A model generated the notes under the pieces. The model ran no database searches. It saw only the letters and a program-made list of their open reading frames with translations, and was not told the DNA's origin. 64,000 nucleotides of DNA from Apostichopus japonicus (lineage: Eukaryota > Echinodermata > Holothuroidea > Aspidochirotida > Stichopodidae). Below are positions 11,501 to 22,573 of this stretch, piece after piece. The stretch spans positions 28,388,398 through 28,452,397 of the forward strand of contig NC_092577.1 in assembly GCF_037975245.1 (NCBI RefSeq). Reading direction: 5' to 3'. A program made the position numbers and the translations under genes. The first letter of the stretch is position 1. Each line of letters begins with the position of its first letter.

Positions 11501-13938
11501 TAGTGTCACAGTGACGTCATGCTTGGTTTGGTTTGCAGATTGTTTTGAGCGACCTCCCTTCAGAAAATACTTCTTCAACACTACACATATCCGTTCAATG
11601 TCACATGATTACGGACAGCATGAACGAGTTCGGAAGATTAGTAAGGAAAGTTCAAGTTGCCGTCGATACATTAAAATTTGTACTTAAATAAGTAAGCAAT
11701 ATTCTGAAGTAAAAAAATGTTAAAATGCCTACACATATATTAATCTCAAAAAAATGAAGAAATTTGTGTTAACTTGTCATTTTGCCGTAAAAAAATGTCA
11801 AAACTGCTCATGCACTCTGAAGTTTAGCGTTCCCATAGACTATGGAGTTTCGACGACGAATGGAACTAGGTCAACAATAGTGACGTCATATTTGGTTTTC
11901 AAGTTCTAAGTTCAAACTCTTTGTTAATTGCCCCAGTAGTCAGTAAAACAAATGATTTTTCTTCTTTTTTGCTGACTTCAAATTCCATGTGAAAAAAAAC
12001 GGTTATATGTATGAATGAAAAGATAAACCTTTACCAGTTCGCGCATGCAGGAATTTGCCAAGGGAGGGGCGAACCTGTTGGCAAACTATCAAAGCTGCAG
12101 ATTCTGCATTGAAAACTATCTAAGCGTACCGCCACCATGAGTTGGCGCTACGCGCACAAGAAAATTTTGGATGAAAATGCCTCCCAGATCGCTTGCAATG
12201 GCACTTCCCAGGCCTTGTAAGTTGCATCTAAGCTTGAAATTACTAGCGATATCATAAAAACATACACAAAAATGTGCTTCAGGGGGGGCTGTTGCCCCCT
12301 TCGCTGCCCCCCCCCCTTGGCTACGCGCCTGCGCGCATGCCACATATGCCCATCACCTTTCTGTTTTATATTGGACAGATTATTTCAGCATTAAACAGTT
12401 CTGCCCAATGAATGTCACACAAACCATTGAGAGGGAGACTAACGGGAGTCACATTCAAGTCTTTTGGTCGGATTTCAGTCTCGATCAGGGCCGTTATAAT
12501 ACATCAAAGTCACATGTACCAGGAGATGCTTTCCCATTGGGTGTTACTAGAGTGACGTATACCTACTATGGTAATACAGACTACGTTTACCGTCTGTGTA
12601 CATTTTATGTACATGTCATTGAAGTTAACACCCCGGAATCAACAACGAGGCATGGTAAGTTTTATTTATTTACATATCTACATTTATTTTCTTTTATTTA
12701 TCATCGAGAGCAAAAAGACTGCTCACGATAAGCTCATTTTGGAAGAGACCGCGATTTAAACTGGATGTCATTTAACCGTAAATGCTGATGCAAGCAACAA
12801 TAAATTTATGAAACAATAAAACAAAATTCTGTGCAGGCGAGCCGTGTATTTCAAAGCAAAGATATAACGGGATTAAACTCCCCCCCCCCCCCCAACCCCT
12901 GCTCTTTGTAAATAAATTCTTAGGACAAATACTCTCATTAAAAGGAAATAATTCTTTTCACAATGAAAACCAAGATGAAACACGTACAGATCCAATTAAG
13001 AATATGTGCACTCACGAAAGTACATTCAATTTCCAAGCTTTCGAAAGTTACTTCTCTGAATTGACGGGAAACCCAAAACAAAAAACACACAAGATTACAC
13101 ATACATTCATGCAAACACACTCCGCTTTCACTTTTCCAAATGATGTTTACTTTCAGGTAGTGGAATATTCCTGTCAATACAAGTACTGCCAATGCTTGAT
13201 CAAAATAGGTTTTGTATTACAAAAGACATATGTCTTTAGTTGGGTATATGGTTTCGAAACAAAGACACTTTTCAGTTCAGTGTCATGATGACGTCACTCA
13301 CTGTCAACTCGCTGGTCTCACCGTTCACATGGTATGTATAGGTTTGTGGGAGATGTTAACCTAACACGATAAGGGATAGGGGATATGAAGTAGAAATAGA
13401 TCGGGCATGCAGGATCGGGGAAAAGTGATAGAATTGGGTTAGAAAGGTAGGGAGGCCTTTACGATGAAACATGGTTACTCGATGATATATATAAAGCTTG
13501 TATTATTAATTTGATTACATGCAGTTATTACACGACCATAGTGTTTTCATGCTTTCTTTATTCACAGGCACCGGGTTGTGGTTCGCGTCCATCATACTAT
13601 TCACCACCGTGCTATTAGTAAAAATAATGTTCATCACCTGGCGGAGATGCAGCTTAAACCACGGAGGTGATCAGACTGCAGAGGATATGTGCTCAACGAT
13701 TGTAGCAGACAACAGGCGAGTTGCCACGAGTTTCCAGGACAACCGAACATCTTTCGACGAAGCCGATTTTATGCACGTTCCGATGAAAGCGAGCTGTGAC
13801 GCTCAGAAACCGAGTACTTTCAGTCCGGTACATGTCGAGGAAATGCCGATTTATGAAGAACCCAAACAGTGTCAGATTCAGCCCAAAGCAGATGGTCCAA
13901 CTGCATACCGCTATGTGGCAAGAGTTGATTTCGCGTAA
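8497..13938 (+). CDS. SRCR-HYR-HYR single-pass membrane receptor, copy A
   Basis: Predicted coding exons are 8497-8581, 9939-10247, 10961-11188, 12379-12654 and 13568-13938, with an optional exon at 11539-11640. All junctions have GT/AG ends and are phase 1, so each domain exon is a removable cassette. The spliced product is 422 residues (456 with the optional exon): signal peptide, one SRCR domain, two HYR (hyalin repeat) domains, a membrane helix and a tail of about 100 residues. SRCR domains bind protein or carbohydrate ligands and are expanded in echinoderm immune-type genes. HYR is an adhesion-type beta-sandwich. Extracellular N-glycosylation sequons (NKT, NWT, NVT, NTS) support surface exposure. 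Tail tyrosines (IYEEP, TAYRYV) suggest signalling. The exact ligand and the role in immunity are inferred. The exon model is hand-built without transcripts. Confidence 0.82.
9339..9586 (-). pseudogene. LINE endonuclease N-terminal remnant in receptor A intron 1
   Basis: On the minus strand, NFLSLLDHEFTVLGFSETW is the start of an apurinic-type endonuclease of the CR1/Jockey LINE group. It stops abruptly at about 9337, where copy B continues with 2.76 kb of the same LINE. The element therefore predates the segmental duplication, and copy A lost the remainder. Confidence 0.65.
9939..10247 (+). CDS. Receptor A exon 2: SRCR domain
   Basis: The exon follows the acceptor TCTCTAG and ends ACT AGT G|GTAAGC; 309 nt, phase 1-1. 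It encodes one full scavenger receptor cysteine-rich domain: IRLAGGDLHRKGRVEV, then GEWGTICDDDWDYHDAFVFC, RQLGF, FMDGIECDGTE, CPYTSNHNC and AGVVC. Six cysteines are seen, as in group B-like short domains or group A lacking a pair. The open frame upstream of the acceptor (9806 on) is intron, rich in G-runs. Confidence 0.9.
10961..11188 (+). CDS. Receptor A exon 3: HYR domain 1
   Basis: The acceptor is CCGTCTGTAG and the donor ACA G|GTAAGC; 228 nt, phase 1-1. The product contains ELCPSNKTISV, then VNWTGPF, a DVGITMVTCSF core and TCPFYIAI. This fits the hyalin repeat pattern (CP near the start, W..P, G-x-T-x-V, C-x-F-x-I at the end). It is shorter than typical HYR (about 80) but has the key positions. 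Sequons are NKT and NWT. Confidence 0.8.
11539..11687 (+). CDS. Receptor A optional exon 4: internal (to 11640) or terminal (to stop 11687)
   Basis: After the acceptor GGTTTGCAG, the frame in phase 1 reads DCFERPPFRKYFFNTTHIRS and onwards. At 11640 there is an in-frame phase-1 donor (A|GTAAGG), giving a 102-nt cassette. If the donor is not used, the frame continues 15 codons to TAA at 11685-11687 and would end the protein as a secreted form. Copy B keeps acceptor, frame and stop but has lost the donor. No known domain is seen. It may also be a decaying half-HYR exon. Confidence 0.35.
12048..12331. mobile_element. hAT-like MITE with 8-bp target duplication, copy A
   Basis: The element starts CAGGAATTTGCCAAGGG and ends CCCCTTGGCTACGCGCCTG, an imperfect terminal inverted repeat. 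It is flanked on both sides by cgcgcatg (12040-12047 and 12332-12339), a perfect 8-bp target duplication typical of hAT insertions. It sits in the intron just upstream of the HYR2 exon, and its interior resembles that of the B-only MITE at 38103-38753. ORFs across it (12116-12345, minus) are not genes. Confidence 0.8.
12379..12654 (+). CDS. Receptor A exon 5: HYR domain 2
   Basis: The acceptor is ATATTGGACAG and the donor CAT G|GTAAGT; 276 nt, phase 1-1. It encodes DYFSIKQFCPMNVTQ, then IQVFWSDFSL, SHVPGDAFPLGVTRVTYTYY and LCTFYVHVIE. This is a textbook HYR core (PGD-x-FP-x-G-x-T-x-V-x-Y ... C-x-F-x-V-x-V). Sequons are NVT, NGS and NTS. A stalk of about 11 residues (NTPESTTRHG) follows. Confidence 0.88.
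12837..13019 (+). other. Possible proline-rich stalk exon, copy A (uncertain)
   Basis: After the acceptor CTGTGCAG, a phase-1 frame stays open from 12837 to about 13288, running through a 13-C tract (polyproline). A weak phase-1 donor (GAA A|GTACAT) at 13020 would make a 183-nt cassette that keeps frame with the membrane exon. In copy B the same frame is open despite a 3-nt length change at the C tract. The donor is weak and there is no domain, so chance is the main alternative. Confidence 0.2.
13568..13938 (+). CDS. Receptor A exon 6: transmembrane helix and cytoplasmic tail
   Basis: After the acceptor TTATTCACAG, the phase-1 frame gives GTGLW, then FASIILFTTVLLVKIMFITW (the membrane helix, with a lysine inside it), the stop-transfer RR, and a tail of about 100 residues to TAA at 13936-13938. 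Tail tyrosine motifs are MPIYEEPK (an SH2-type YEEP) and TAYRYV, which fits the ITSM consensus T-x-Y-x-x-V/I. Copy B differs at K-to-T in the helix and V-to-E in the motif. Confidence 0.85.
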
Positions 13939-14173
13939 CTGATACGTGCAACTTATTTACATAACGTTTCCTTCAAAGAAGATTACATCATTACCGACTC
14001 GCTTAATGTCTCGCTTTTTTTTAATTTCTCGCTAAGATACCTCAGAATATTTGACGTACAGATTTATCAAAGGAAACTGACGACGCATCTCTTCTGTAAA
14101 TTAATCTATGTACGCAAAACATGGAGCATAAACATTACAGTGTAAGCCAAATACAAGACACTAGACTGGGGCC

Positions 14174-14385
14174 GTACGCGTAATTTTTTTCCTAGGAGGG
14201 TTAGGGGAAATTATCATATATAGGCGTATCCAAACCCTCGTGCATGCTTGTTACTCATACACACGCGTAACTCATCGATCGCTGTAATACTTTTTACGAG
14301 TAACACGCATGCGCGAGGGTCTGGATGCGCCTATATATGATAACTGCCCCTAACCCATCTAGGGGAAAAATTACGCGAGCCGTAC
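14174..14385. repeat. Foldback inverted repeat, copy A
   Basis: The arm at 14174-14256 is the imperfect reverse complement of 14298-14385, with a spacer of about 41 bp. Shared blocks include TATCATATATAGGCG and GAGTAACACGCATGCGCGAGGGT (read in the right arm; 20-base limit respected by splitting: GAGTAACACGCATGC / GCGAGGGT). The element lies about 240 bp past the receptor stop codon and could be a foldback MITE. RNA crossing it would form a long hairpin. Copy B has it too. Confidence 0.75.
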
Positions 14386-14389
14386 ATTA

Positions 14390-17300
14390 GCAACTATTCG
14401 TGGATTTTATTGGTGTTGAAAGGAGGGTGTCTTGATTATATACAGTGTTACAATACCCACGCTCTGTCATAAGCAACCATTAAACTGGTGTTTGTACTTG
14501 TAAATATTTATGCTGCAACAGATTCGACGACATTCATTTGGCTAGCTAGGAATGGCCCGTTTGTTTGGTATAGGATGGTGTCGATCACGTTAGGTTAAAA
14601 CACGATAGGGAAGTGCGCAGAACTTGAAAGGTCGATGGGAGGGAGAATTTTAAGTATCCCACCCCTCACTCCCTCAGACTAATATAGATATCGGAATGAA
14701 CCTTTATGGAAGAGCGTCCAAAATCCGGACTGAATGAGAAACATTTCCAACTGATCGTTTCACCCCCACCCCTTCTTTTTTTGCACACGCCACTGATAAA
14801 CATTCATCTCTTCATTGCTAAGTAAACGTTTTTTTAATTTTTCTAGCAAGATTTAATTTCAGTGGTCAAGGGCTTAAATGGGGGTCCGGCCGGAGGTGAT
14901 GATGGGGTCCTTCTCGCCCTCTTCAAATTTTGGCATGCAAGATGTGTAGAAAAAAGAATAAATGAAAAGATCGGGTAATAGGCTAGTGACCGTACTGAAG
15001 GATGCTGAACGTACTATCCAGTTCCGATTTAACTAAAGGTCCCATGGTGACGTCCCTCATCAGACTTAACATTGTAAGACATATCAGATTTAGGACAAGT
15101 GCAACGAATGCAAGAAAATACCTACTGCACCCCTTAAAGTATGCTTTGTATAATTTGTAATTACCGAAATACCCGAAATAAGAAGAATTTGATAGATTAT
15201 TTTTCATCTAATGAACTTATAAATAACCAGCAAATAATTAATGATCATTCCTGAGTAAGATTAAGGGAAAAAAAGTATTTTGAGGTAACTTTGTTATTGC
15301 CCCTTCAAATCAATTCGCACTTTCCACCGCACATCGAAGTGGTGCTGCCCATCCGCTTCCCCCCCCCCCTAGATTGAATCCCTTTCCGCCCCCTCTCCAT
15401 CTCCATTTGGCTATATTTCTCTAGTCTAATTTTTATAAGTTATACACTTGCACCGAAATGATTTTTTACCTTAATTTCTTCCCAGATCAAATTTCACTTA
15501 AAGTAAATGAAAGAAAAATCATGAAATGTGTAAGTCGTTCTCATTTGTGTGTTTGCCAATTATAATAATGTATCGTAATTATTATGTTACAGCATGTTTG
15601 ACGATATGCGGGTGCAACAACCTTTTAACCAATTAAAAAGCAGGCTTTGTGCTGGAGGGGAACAACTGTTAGCAGCGAGGGGGGAACAACTACACTGTCG
15701 TTAGTTTGTATATCAAAACTTGAGCGGTAACTCAGCAAGGTGCGAGACCAAAGCAAAATGGGTACATACAGGGGTAATTTTAAATGTTGGTAATTTTCGT
15801 CAATGCACATGAATGCGCGCTTTAGAGTGAAAGATCTTGCCAAGGATCTTGCATTAGGTCAGTGATTACTCGATAACAACGGTGGAATTATACAACTAAA
15901 ATTCTGAAATCTTACACCAGTCTGTGAAATGACTGTTATAATATAATACGTAGATGTTCCCCCCTTTCAGACAACTGCATGTGTATACTTATATTGAGAT
16001 TATGCGTTTCATTAGACTAGTCTATTATAATTTTACTTCAATTAATCTTATGGCAAATACGAAGTAAAACCGAGCGATTATTGAAGGTGAATGAAAAATA
16101 ACAAAACGAAACCTGGGATATTATGGGATGATATAATGCAGCCAACAAAGCTGTAAATAACCTTAATCTTCGGCCTGGTTTCCTTGGGCTGTAACGTCCA
16201 TAATTTCTGAGGGACTTTCACCTGCATAAAACACAGTGTGTACGTACACATATAGCCTAGCTCCATGGAAGTTTACGTTCTTGTGGAAAAAGAGTACAAG
16301 TAGATGCCGCATATATTAGTTTTTGGTAAAAAAAATCGTTTTTTTTCGGAGGTCTCGTGTTGAAATATATATCCTGCATTTTTGTGATGAAGTAAATTAA
16401 CTAGGATAGATATCTGTATATCCACAACAACTGGTTGTTCAAGTACGGTAAGTTTCTCCAAGATAACGTAAACCTAAAACACAAGACCTTCCTGTAGTGG
16501 CATGGACGAATTTCTGCAAATGAACAGAAAACTGTTGTAGTTTTTACAATTATTTTTAGCAGTATAGTATACAGTAGTATTGTACAGTAATAATAAAAAA
16601 ATTAACAATATAATGTTATCATAATATATCATTGTACCATGTAATACTATATGAAACAATATTACTGAGTACGTTTTACATTATATTATATTATATTATG
16701 GTATAATATTATTGTATGATACTATGTGAATCTTGTGCATGCTCCATTTATATAACACATATTTTTCAGCTAAGGTCTGGGGGTGTAGCAAACCATTGTT
16801 TTAGAGTTGATTAGGATACAGTAATTAGATATAATAATAAATGGCAAGTAAAACTATTGACTTATAATGTCAAGCTGAACTCTTAGGGTTTTTTGTTTAA
16901 CTTCTTCATTTGTTGCTATTCTTAAGTTTCGGTTTCAGTACATTTGTAATACTTGTTTAAATCTGGGTAATTTAGTGTATCCTTGATGCATGGTAATAGT
17001 TAATCGCGTGCCTGTCAGACTTCCGATCCGGTTTAAGAACAAGCGGCTCAGTTCAGTTAGCAAGTAATTTGTGACCTTATTATAGATATATTTCAATGTA
17101 ATGACAGGATGCTTAAGCTGGAATGATGTTAAGTTCCTTTTATGGCATAACATAGGTATGTGATAGGTGGTTCCCCTACTAGTTGACCGCATGTAGCGTC
17201 CTCAAAGTGCACACTTACTGTTCCATGACACCTCGTAACTTTTTCAGCTTTACAATTTACCTGAAATAGTAACTTATAGATATGACTTTTAAAAGCTACT

Positions 17301-19380
17301 TGTCATTTCTCAAAACCAGCTCTAAATTAAGACTGATGTATATCATAATTGTTCTGCTTAGCTTTTCAGTACTGAAATATCATGACAATATAGGCCATAA
17401 GACTATTAGCAGGTTTTATTTAATATCATGAAGTAAACAATAAATGTGCTTCCGCGACAATTTCGTTTTCACGAAACATAAAGCTTATTCTGCTTTCAGG
17501 CAGATGGCCGACTGCGAATATATTATTTGCTTTCATTGAAGCTTGGACTTTTGCAATACAGTAACTCAATTACTTTGCCCTACGTTACCCTCCTAAGTTC
17601 CAATAGTTCTTCAGCTTATCAATTACAGTAGAAATGGAACGCATCATAAAGCTATATACAGAATATATACAGAATATATACAAAATATTATTAATATCAT
17701 AGAGCAACCCAAGCACAATTATAACTAACAAAAAAAACTTTATTATAAGTCGACGAATTTAGAATAACAAAGTAGGGCAAAATTCATAAACTTAGCCATA
17801 CCTGTTTTGGGAACGTATGGTGTAAGAACTTTCCTTTCATATCAGCAAATGTACCCTTCATATACTGCGTGACTGACATGTGGCAAGATATTTAACAGTA
17901 GAGTACATCCCCACCCCACTAGTCACCTCCCAGTCCACCATCCGGATCCGGTGCAAAATTGATCTTCAAATGAATAAGAGCTTGATCCTGTTAAAGAAAT
18001 TGAAGAACATTTTGCAAAAGCACCATTCATTATTATACAAAACAATCTAAAATGATAGGGGTCATCTCGGACCGCTTCCCCTTTCCCCAACCAGTCAAAC
18101 TTGTTCTATACAAAGTGAATGTAGCATCTGACAATATTTTGAACAGGAGAGGGCACCCGCCCCCAACATGATGTAAGACTATCCATATGATATATTTGGT
18201 CCATAAATACTGTGAAACTGAAATTCTTTATCTTCTAAAGATTGATTATTTCCACAAAATGTCGGCACAGGTTTACTGATGTATTGAAATTTCTTTCAAG
18301 AAAGGGCACTTGTAAGCTCACTATCAAACAGCGTGTGTGTCAGTCAGTTTCCTAACAGTGACGTAAAGAAGCGAAGATAAAAATATACTTACAGTATTAG
18401 CCTATCACTTGTAACCACTTATTAGCCTAACACTTGTTAGCCTATCACAAGCTAGTTCAAGTTAAAGGTATGGTACATAAATTACGAACACTTCACTTAT
18501 AATGTGTCTAATGCAACCAGTGTTCAACATGCTAGGCATATACAATACTATAATAGTCATTTGCTAATACATACAGCGGATAAAACATTCAGGAATGGGG
18601 ATTCAAAACTGTCATACCGGCCGCACACTGCCCCTGCTGGAATGCGATGGGAGTGGACTAGATGGTCTTTCGTATTCTGGAATATATAATAAGGGCCTGC
18701 TTAGTATGTTAAAGTTTACTTTTTGTCATTCCGTTTAGTGGGAATCAAAACTTATCAGGTTATCTTGAGAACTGATTCTGGGTTTGTAGATGTTGTGAAA
18801 AACGCCAAGTAGAACCTACCAAGTTATTTAATTCAACTAAAAGTATTTGGAATAACATAATGTATATAATTGAATATATAGCTTCCGATAGATAGGCTGA
18901 ATTGCCCAATATCGGACATGACTGTGATCAAATTGCCATTCGGGGAAGAAGTGGGAAAATTCCCCCGTTACCATTGTATTGGCTGTAGAACTGGATGGAG
19001 GGCCAAGCCAAAAATGGGTTCTAATCACCGATAAACAATTGTCATCTAAATGACAGTGTAAAACAGAAAAAAAAACGAATCTTCAAATTGGCGGAGATCG
19101 TGGGGGTGGATGAGGTCGGTGAATTTGGAAGGGGGAGGGTTTGGGGGTTCTCTCCGCTAGATTGCATTAAAAAAAAAGAAACTTAAAAAGAAAGAAAGGA
19201 AATTCTTAAACGTTTGTCTGTGATCCATACATGTATTGTATTAGGGACGAGACATTGTACCTTATCGGGAAATAATGATACTTAAATTGCTGTCCACGTC
19301 ACACCCCTTACTACACTGAACTGCGTCTTGATGGGGTAATGTCGCACTATTGCATGGGTGGATTTATCATCGTTTGAGGT
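14390..19380. other. Copy A downstream region, no gene seen
   Basis: AT-rich DNA aligned to copy B 52400-57360. Short ORFs (14983-15207, 15625-15843, 16078-16659, 16935-17192, 18504-18689, 18837-19028) show no domain and mostly differ in extent between the copies. The stretch contains (TTATA)n-like tracts near 16680 and repeated tagcctatcac motifs near 18400-18450. Confidence 0.5.
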
Positions 19381-19385
19381 TGTAT

Positions 19386-19394
19386 ATATGTATA

Positions 19395-19472
<78 letters not shown>

Positions 19473-19506
19473 CCAATACAATATATATATATATATATAT
19501 ATATAA

Positions 19507-19551
<45 letters not shown>
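19386..19551. repeat. (TA)n microsatellite tract, copy A
   Basis: A long alternating TA tract is interrupted twice by ATTCACCAATAC. Overlapping ORFs on both strands (19282-19727) encode only Tyr/Ile runs and are artefacts. Confidence 0.95.
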
Positions 19552-19553
<2 letters not shown>

Positions 19554-19805
19554 CCAATACTCTTACCATTTAAGGAAGTTAAGGAACTATATATACATAA
19601 TCTTACATCCGTCATGCTGTACATACAAATCATCTTTCAGCCAATCGTTTTTGTGTATCATGACTGGAGGCGTGCCAACCATTATTTTACAGAAGACCGT
19701 TGTTATCCGACTTATTTATTTCTATAAATTGAGATTTGAGTAGAAAATTATAGTATACACCATTTGATGTTCCTGAGAGGTGCATTGCTGAAGAAAAACA
19801 TCAAG

Positions 19806-19915
19806 GTATGTATGCGTGTATGTATGTATGTGTGTATGTATGGGTGGGTGTATGTGTGTGTGTATGTATGTATGTGTGAATGGATTTATGTATATGTGTA
19901 CAGCTGTATGTATGT
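19806..19915. repeat. TGTA/GTATG microsatellite at the right edge of copy A
   Basis: Repeated gtatgtatg and gtgtgtatg units. Similarity to copy B ends inside this tract, so it may mark a breakpoint of the segmental duplication. Confidence 0.85.
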
Positions 19916-19919
19916 GTGA

Positions 19920-22505
19920 CTGTAATCTAAACGAAACAATATTAGGCTTAGTTATTATAATTTGAACTGAAAAATATTTCTTGTAATTCCTTAAAATCAC
20001 TCTGTGAATTGTTTTTCTAACTTTGTTTGTTACTATTTCGATGCTCGAATATCGTGACCATGTAGCAATATATGGTTCAGGCGGATTATTGAACCAGAGT
20101 CCCCAATGTACAGAGGCTCCCAAGAGTTGGTTCCATGATTTTGAAAATTGAACGAGTGCTAATATGCATATGCCTTCGTCCACCTTTATCACAAACAACT
20201 GGTTCTTCAAGTTGACAAAAAAAGTAGCTGCCAACGGCCTTAACTCAGATACGTAGTTAAGCAGTGGTTAATTAGTCTAAACTATAGAAGCATGGGCGAT
20301 GGTTTATTTCTCAAATTGGAATCTGGAAGAAAAACATTGTAACCAATGGCAAAGCAAGTTATTGAAAAATAAGGGGGAAGGGGCAAAAAAGCTGGCTAGG
20401 TTCCATCCATATATAAATTTTAGCTTTACAGAGTCCCAATTTGATATTGGAATTGTCATGTTGACTACTTCATCTCGAAATACTTTTTTTCTAGATATTT
20501 CGACTTTGTATTAAAATGTGATATTTTATCTTCATTCTTTTCTTTGGATATTTTATTTTTATATCTCAAAATGTAACTATATATCGAAGTTTCAGTTTTC
20601 TTCGGAATGTCGAATTTTCATATTAAATTTTACACGTTTTATCGGCACCGTTCCACTGTTTTATCTCAAAAGAATTTTGACTTCTCGTAAAATTTCGATT
20701 TTCTAGGCCCTCGAACTGGAAATTTGGTCGTTGTATGCTGAAATTTCCAAAACTTGTTTTATCAAAGAAATTTAAACTTACATCTTAAAATATCTTTCTT
20801 TTTATTTTATTTTTTCAGATTTGTATTTTTTTATGAAGAGCATTACAAATTATCTGTACCAATTTTGCCTTTTAATTAAATATTGACTTTTTTGCATTTG
20901 TTTTGTTTGCGTGGGAATATAAGTTATCGGTAGGGGGGGGGATTTTTGTATATATAATATATAGTAAAATGAACAACTTAAATTGACTGGGAAATAACAA
21001 ACAAGGTCAAAGAAATATGAGTCTAAACGGGAATCACACTAGCTTTATGCCTAAATTATATTGACCATAAGGTGCGAGTAAGAACGAAAACCTCATTTAC
21101 CCATGCTAGTATTAATATTATTTAGCGTTTAGCGGCCACCTTAGCAAAAATAGGCCTAAAGTTAGTTAAATTGTCAGAAGTCACTGGAGGCTTGCAGTAA
21201 ACAAACTAGGTAATGCCCAAATGTCCTGATAGCAGACAGTTACACACTACAGTTGAATAGCCAAAGTAAAAACCTCGTTGATGTAAATACGTGCGTAACA
21301 TCTAACTGATATGACTAGGCCTACCGTTATACTGATCGGGAATACTACAGCAAAATGTATTCAAGAAAATGAACGTTTCAAAGAACAGTTAACGTCATTC
21401 TCCAAAAAAAGTAATGTTTCATGTCCTTACTAACGCCTATTTCCGTTTGATCAAATATTAAAGCAATCGTATAAAACAATAGGTATTTGTTTGTGTAATA
21501 ACTGTCTTGATGGAATTGATCACATTTGTGGGTTTACGACAGTCACTATATAGCTCAGTACAGTATATTGTGTACTATACTATACGTATATGTATGGGTA
21601 AAGTACACAATGACTGTTATGTCAATTCACTGTATTGCTGTATGTTATTCGTGTTACTATACATAATTTGTGTAACCGTATCGCTAGATGCACTCAGCCT
21701 AAGACCTCGTGAAATACAATTTCACTTTAGTGGCACTGCAATTCACTTAAGTGGCACTGAAATTCACTAGTAAAATTCAAGTAAAACTAGCTGAAAATGT
21801 TAAAACAGCTTTTATGGCAAGTCGTTCTAACATTAACCTCTCAATTCTACTAACTTGAAAATGTAATTCGAATTAAGTAACATGTATTGCACTTAAGTGA
21901 AATAGAATTGCACTTAAGTAGAATACAAATGTTCTATCTTACTTCAGTGAATGAATACTCTGAAGTAATACATCATTTGTGCGTCTGGAGACTAACTTGC
22001 ACACGAAACGGGTATTCAATGGCTTGAACTTGAGTATTATTTATAGAAATTGCAAAATGTGTTGTTCTCGTGTTAGTTATGCTAATGCTCGCGAATACCA
22101 GCTGTTTACACCCTGCATCATTCTCTAACCACAGATTGGATCATTTTGTTTCGTTATAGAGATATGTTTTGAAATGATGACTTACGGATGACATTGGTTT
22201 TATTGAAACACTGAAAACATTGAACCATGAAAATATGAAAAACTAAAATAAAGAGAAAACTAAAGATTTCAGATCCTAGTCTCACTATGTCATCTCAGGT
22301 TCACAAAACGACGGTTCCCAGAGACGACTTTTAAACTAGGATATTTCCCAAGTGAGTGCTATTTTCTTTACCGTTTGGGGGAGTTGTTCATCATCAATAT
22401 ATTGATCATTTCAGCAAAAGTTGTGGTTGAGTCTGCTTTCCTGGAATTACAGCCGTTTCTTTTTGACTCTCATTAAACCTCCCAATAGTCGTTTCGATCC
22501 TGACA
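19920..22505. other. Spacer, no gene seen
   Basis: AT-rich single-copy DNA. From 20480 to 20760 there are degenerate repeats around ATTTCGAC/TCTCAAAA. From 21714 to 21925 the motif CACTTAAGTG recurs in both orientations with AATTC spacing. ORFs at 20299-20514, 20518-20706 and 21507-21770 have no domains. Confidence 0.5.
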
Positions 22506-22509
22506 AAGG

Positions 22510-22573
22510 ATGGATAGATTTACAAGGATCACAGCGATCCTCTTGATGGTTTCCCCTGTTTGCCTGTCTCAAA
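22510..22573 (+). CDS. PAN gene exon 1: signal peptide
   Basis: ATG at 22510; 21 codons plus one base, then donor A|GTAAGT. The hydrophobic core is ITAILLMVSPVCLS. It is in phase with the next exon (AAT GGA AAA TGG). Confidence 0.65.

Larger units (their letters stand above)
1515..19845 (+). repeat. Segmental duplication, copy A
   Basis: Nearly everything from about 1515 to 19845 reappears in the same order and orientation at about 36828-57780, with scattered substitutions and indels. Copy A has a block of about 1.02 kb (1681-2704) and one of about 150 bp (near 3249-3396) that copy B lacks. It lacks copy B's 651-bp MITE, most of a LINE, and a second HYR2 exon. The left limit falls at the shared aacatgttgaca, and the right limit in a TGTA-rich microsatellite. 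Ends are accurate to roughly 20 bp. Confidence 0.95.

Noticed and set aside
12938-13192. 84-aa minus-strand ORF with hydrophobic stretches, in both copies
   Set aside because: No splice or domain support; similarity between copies is expected from the recent duplication.
14983-15207. Minus-strand ORF with a hydrophobic segment, partly open in both copies
   Set aside because: The acceptor-like AG before it is absent in copy B and the N-terminal half differs; no domain.
19282-19727. Overlapping ORFs of 60-125 aa on both strands
   Set aside because: They are translations of a TA microsatellite (Tyr/Ile runs).
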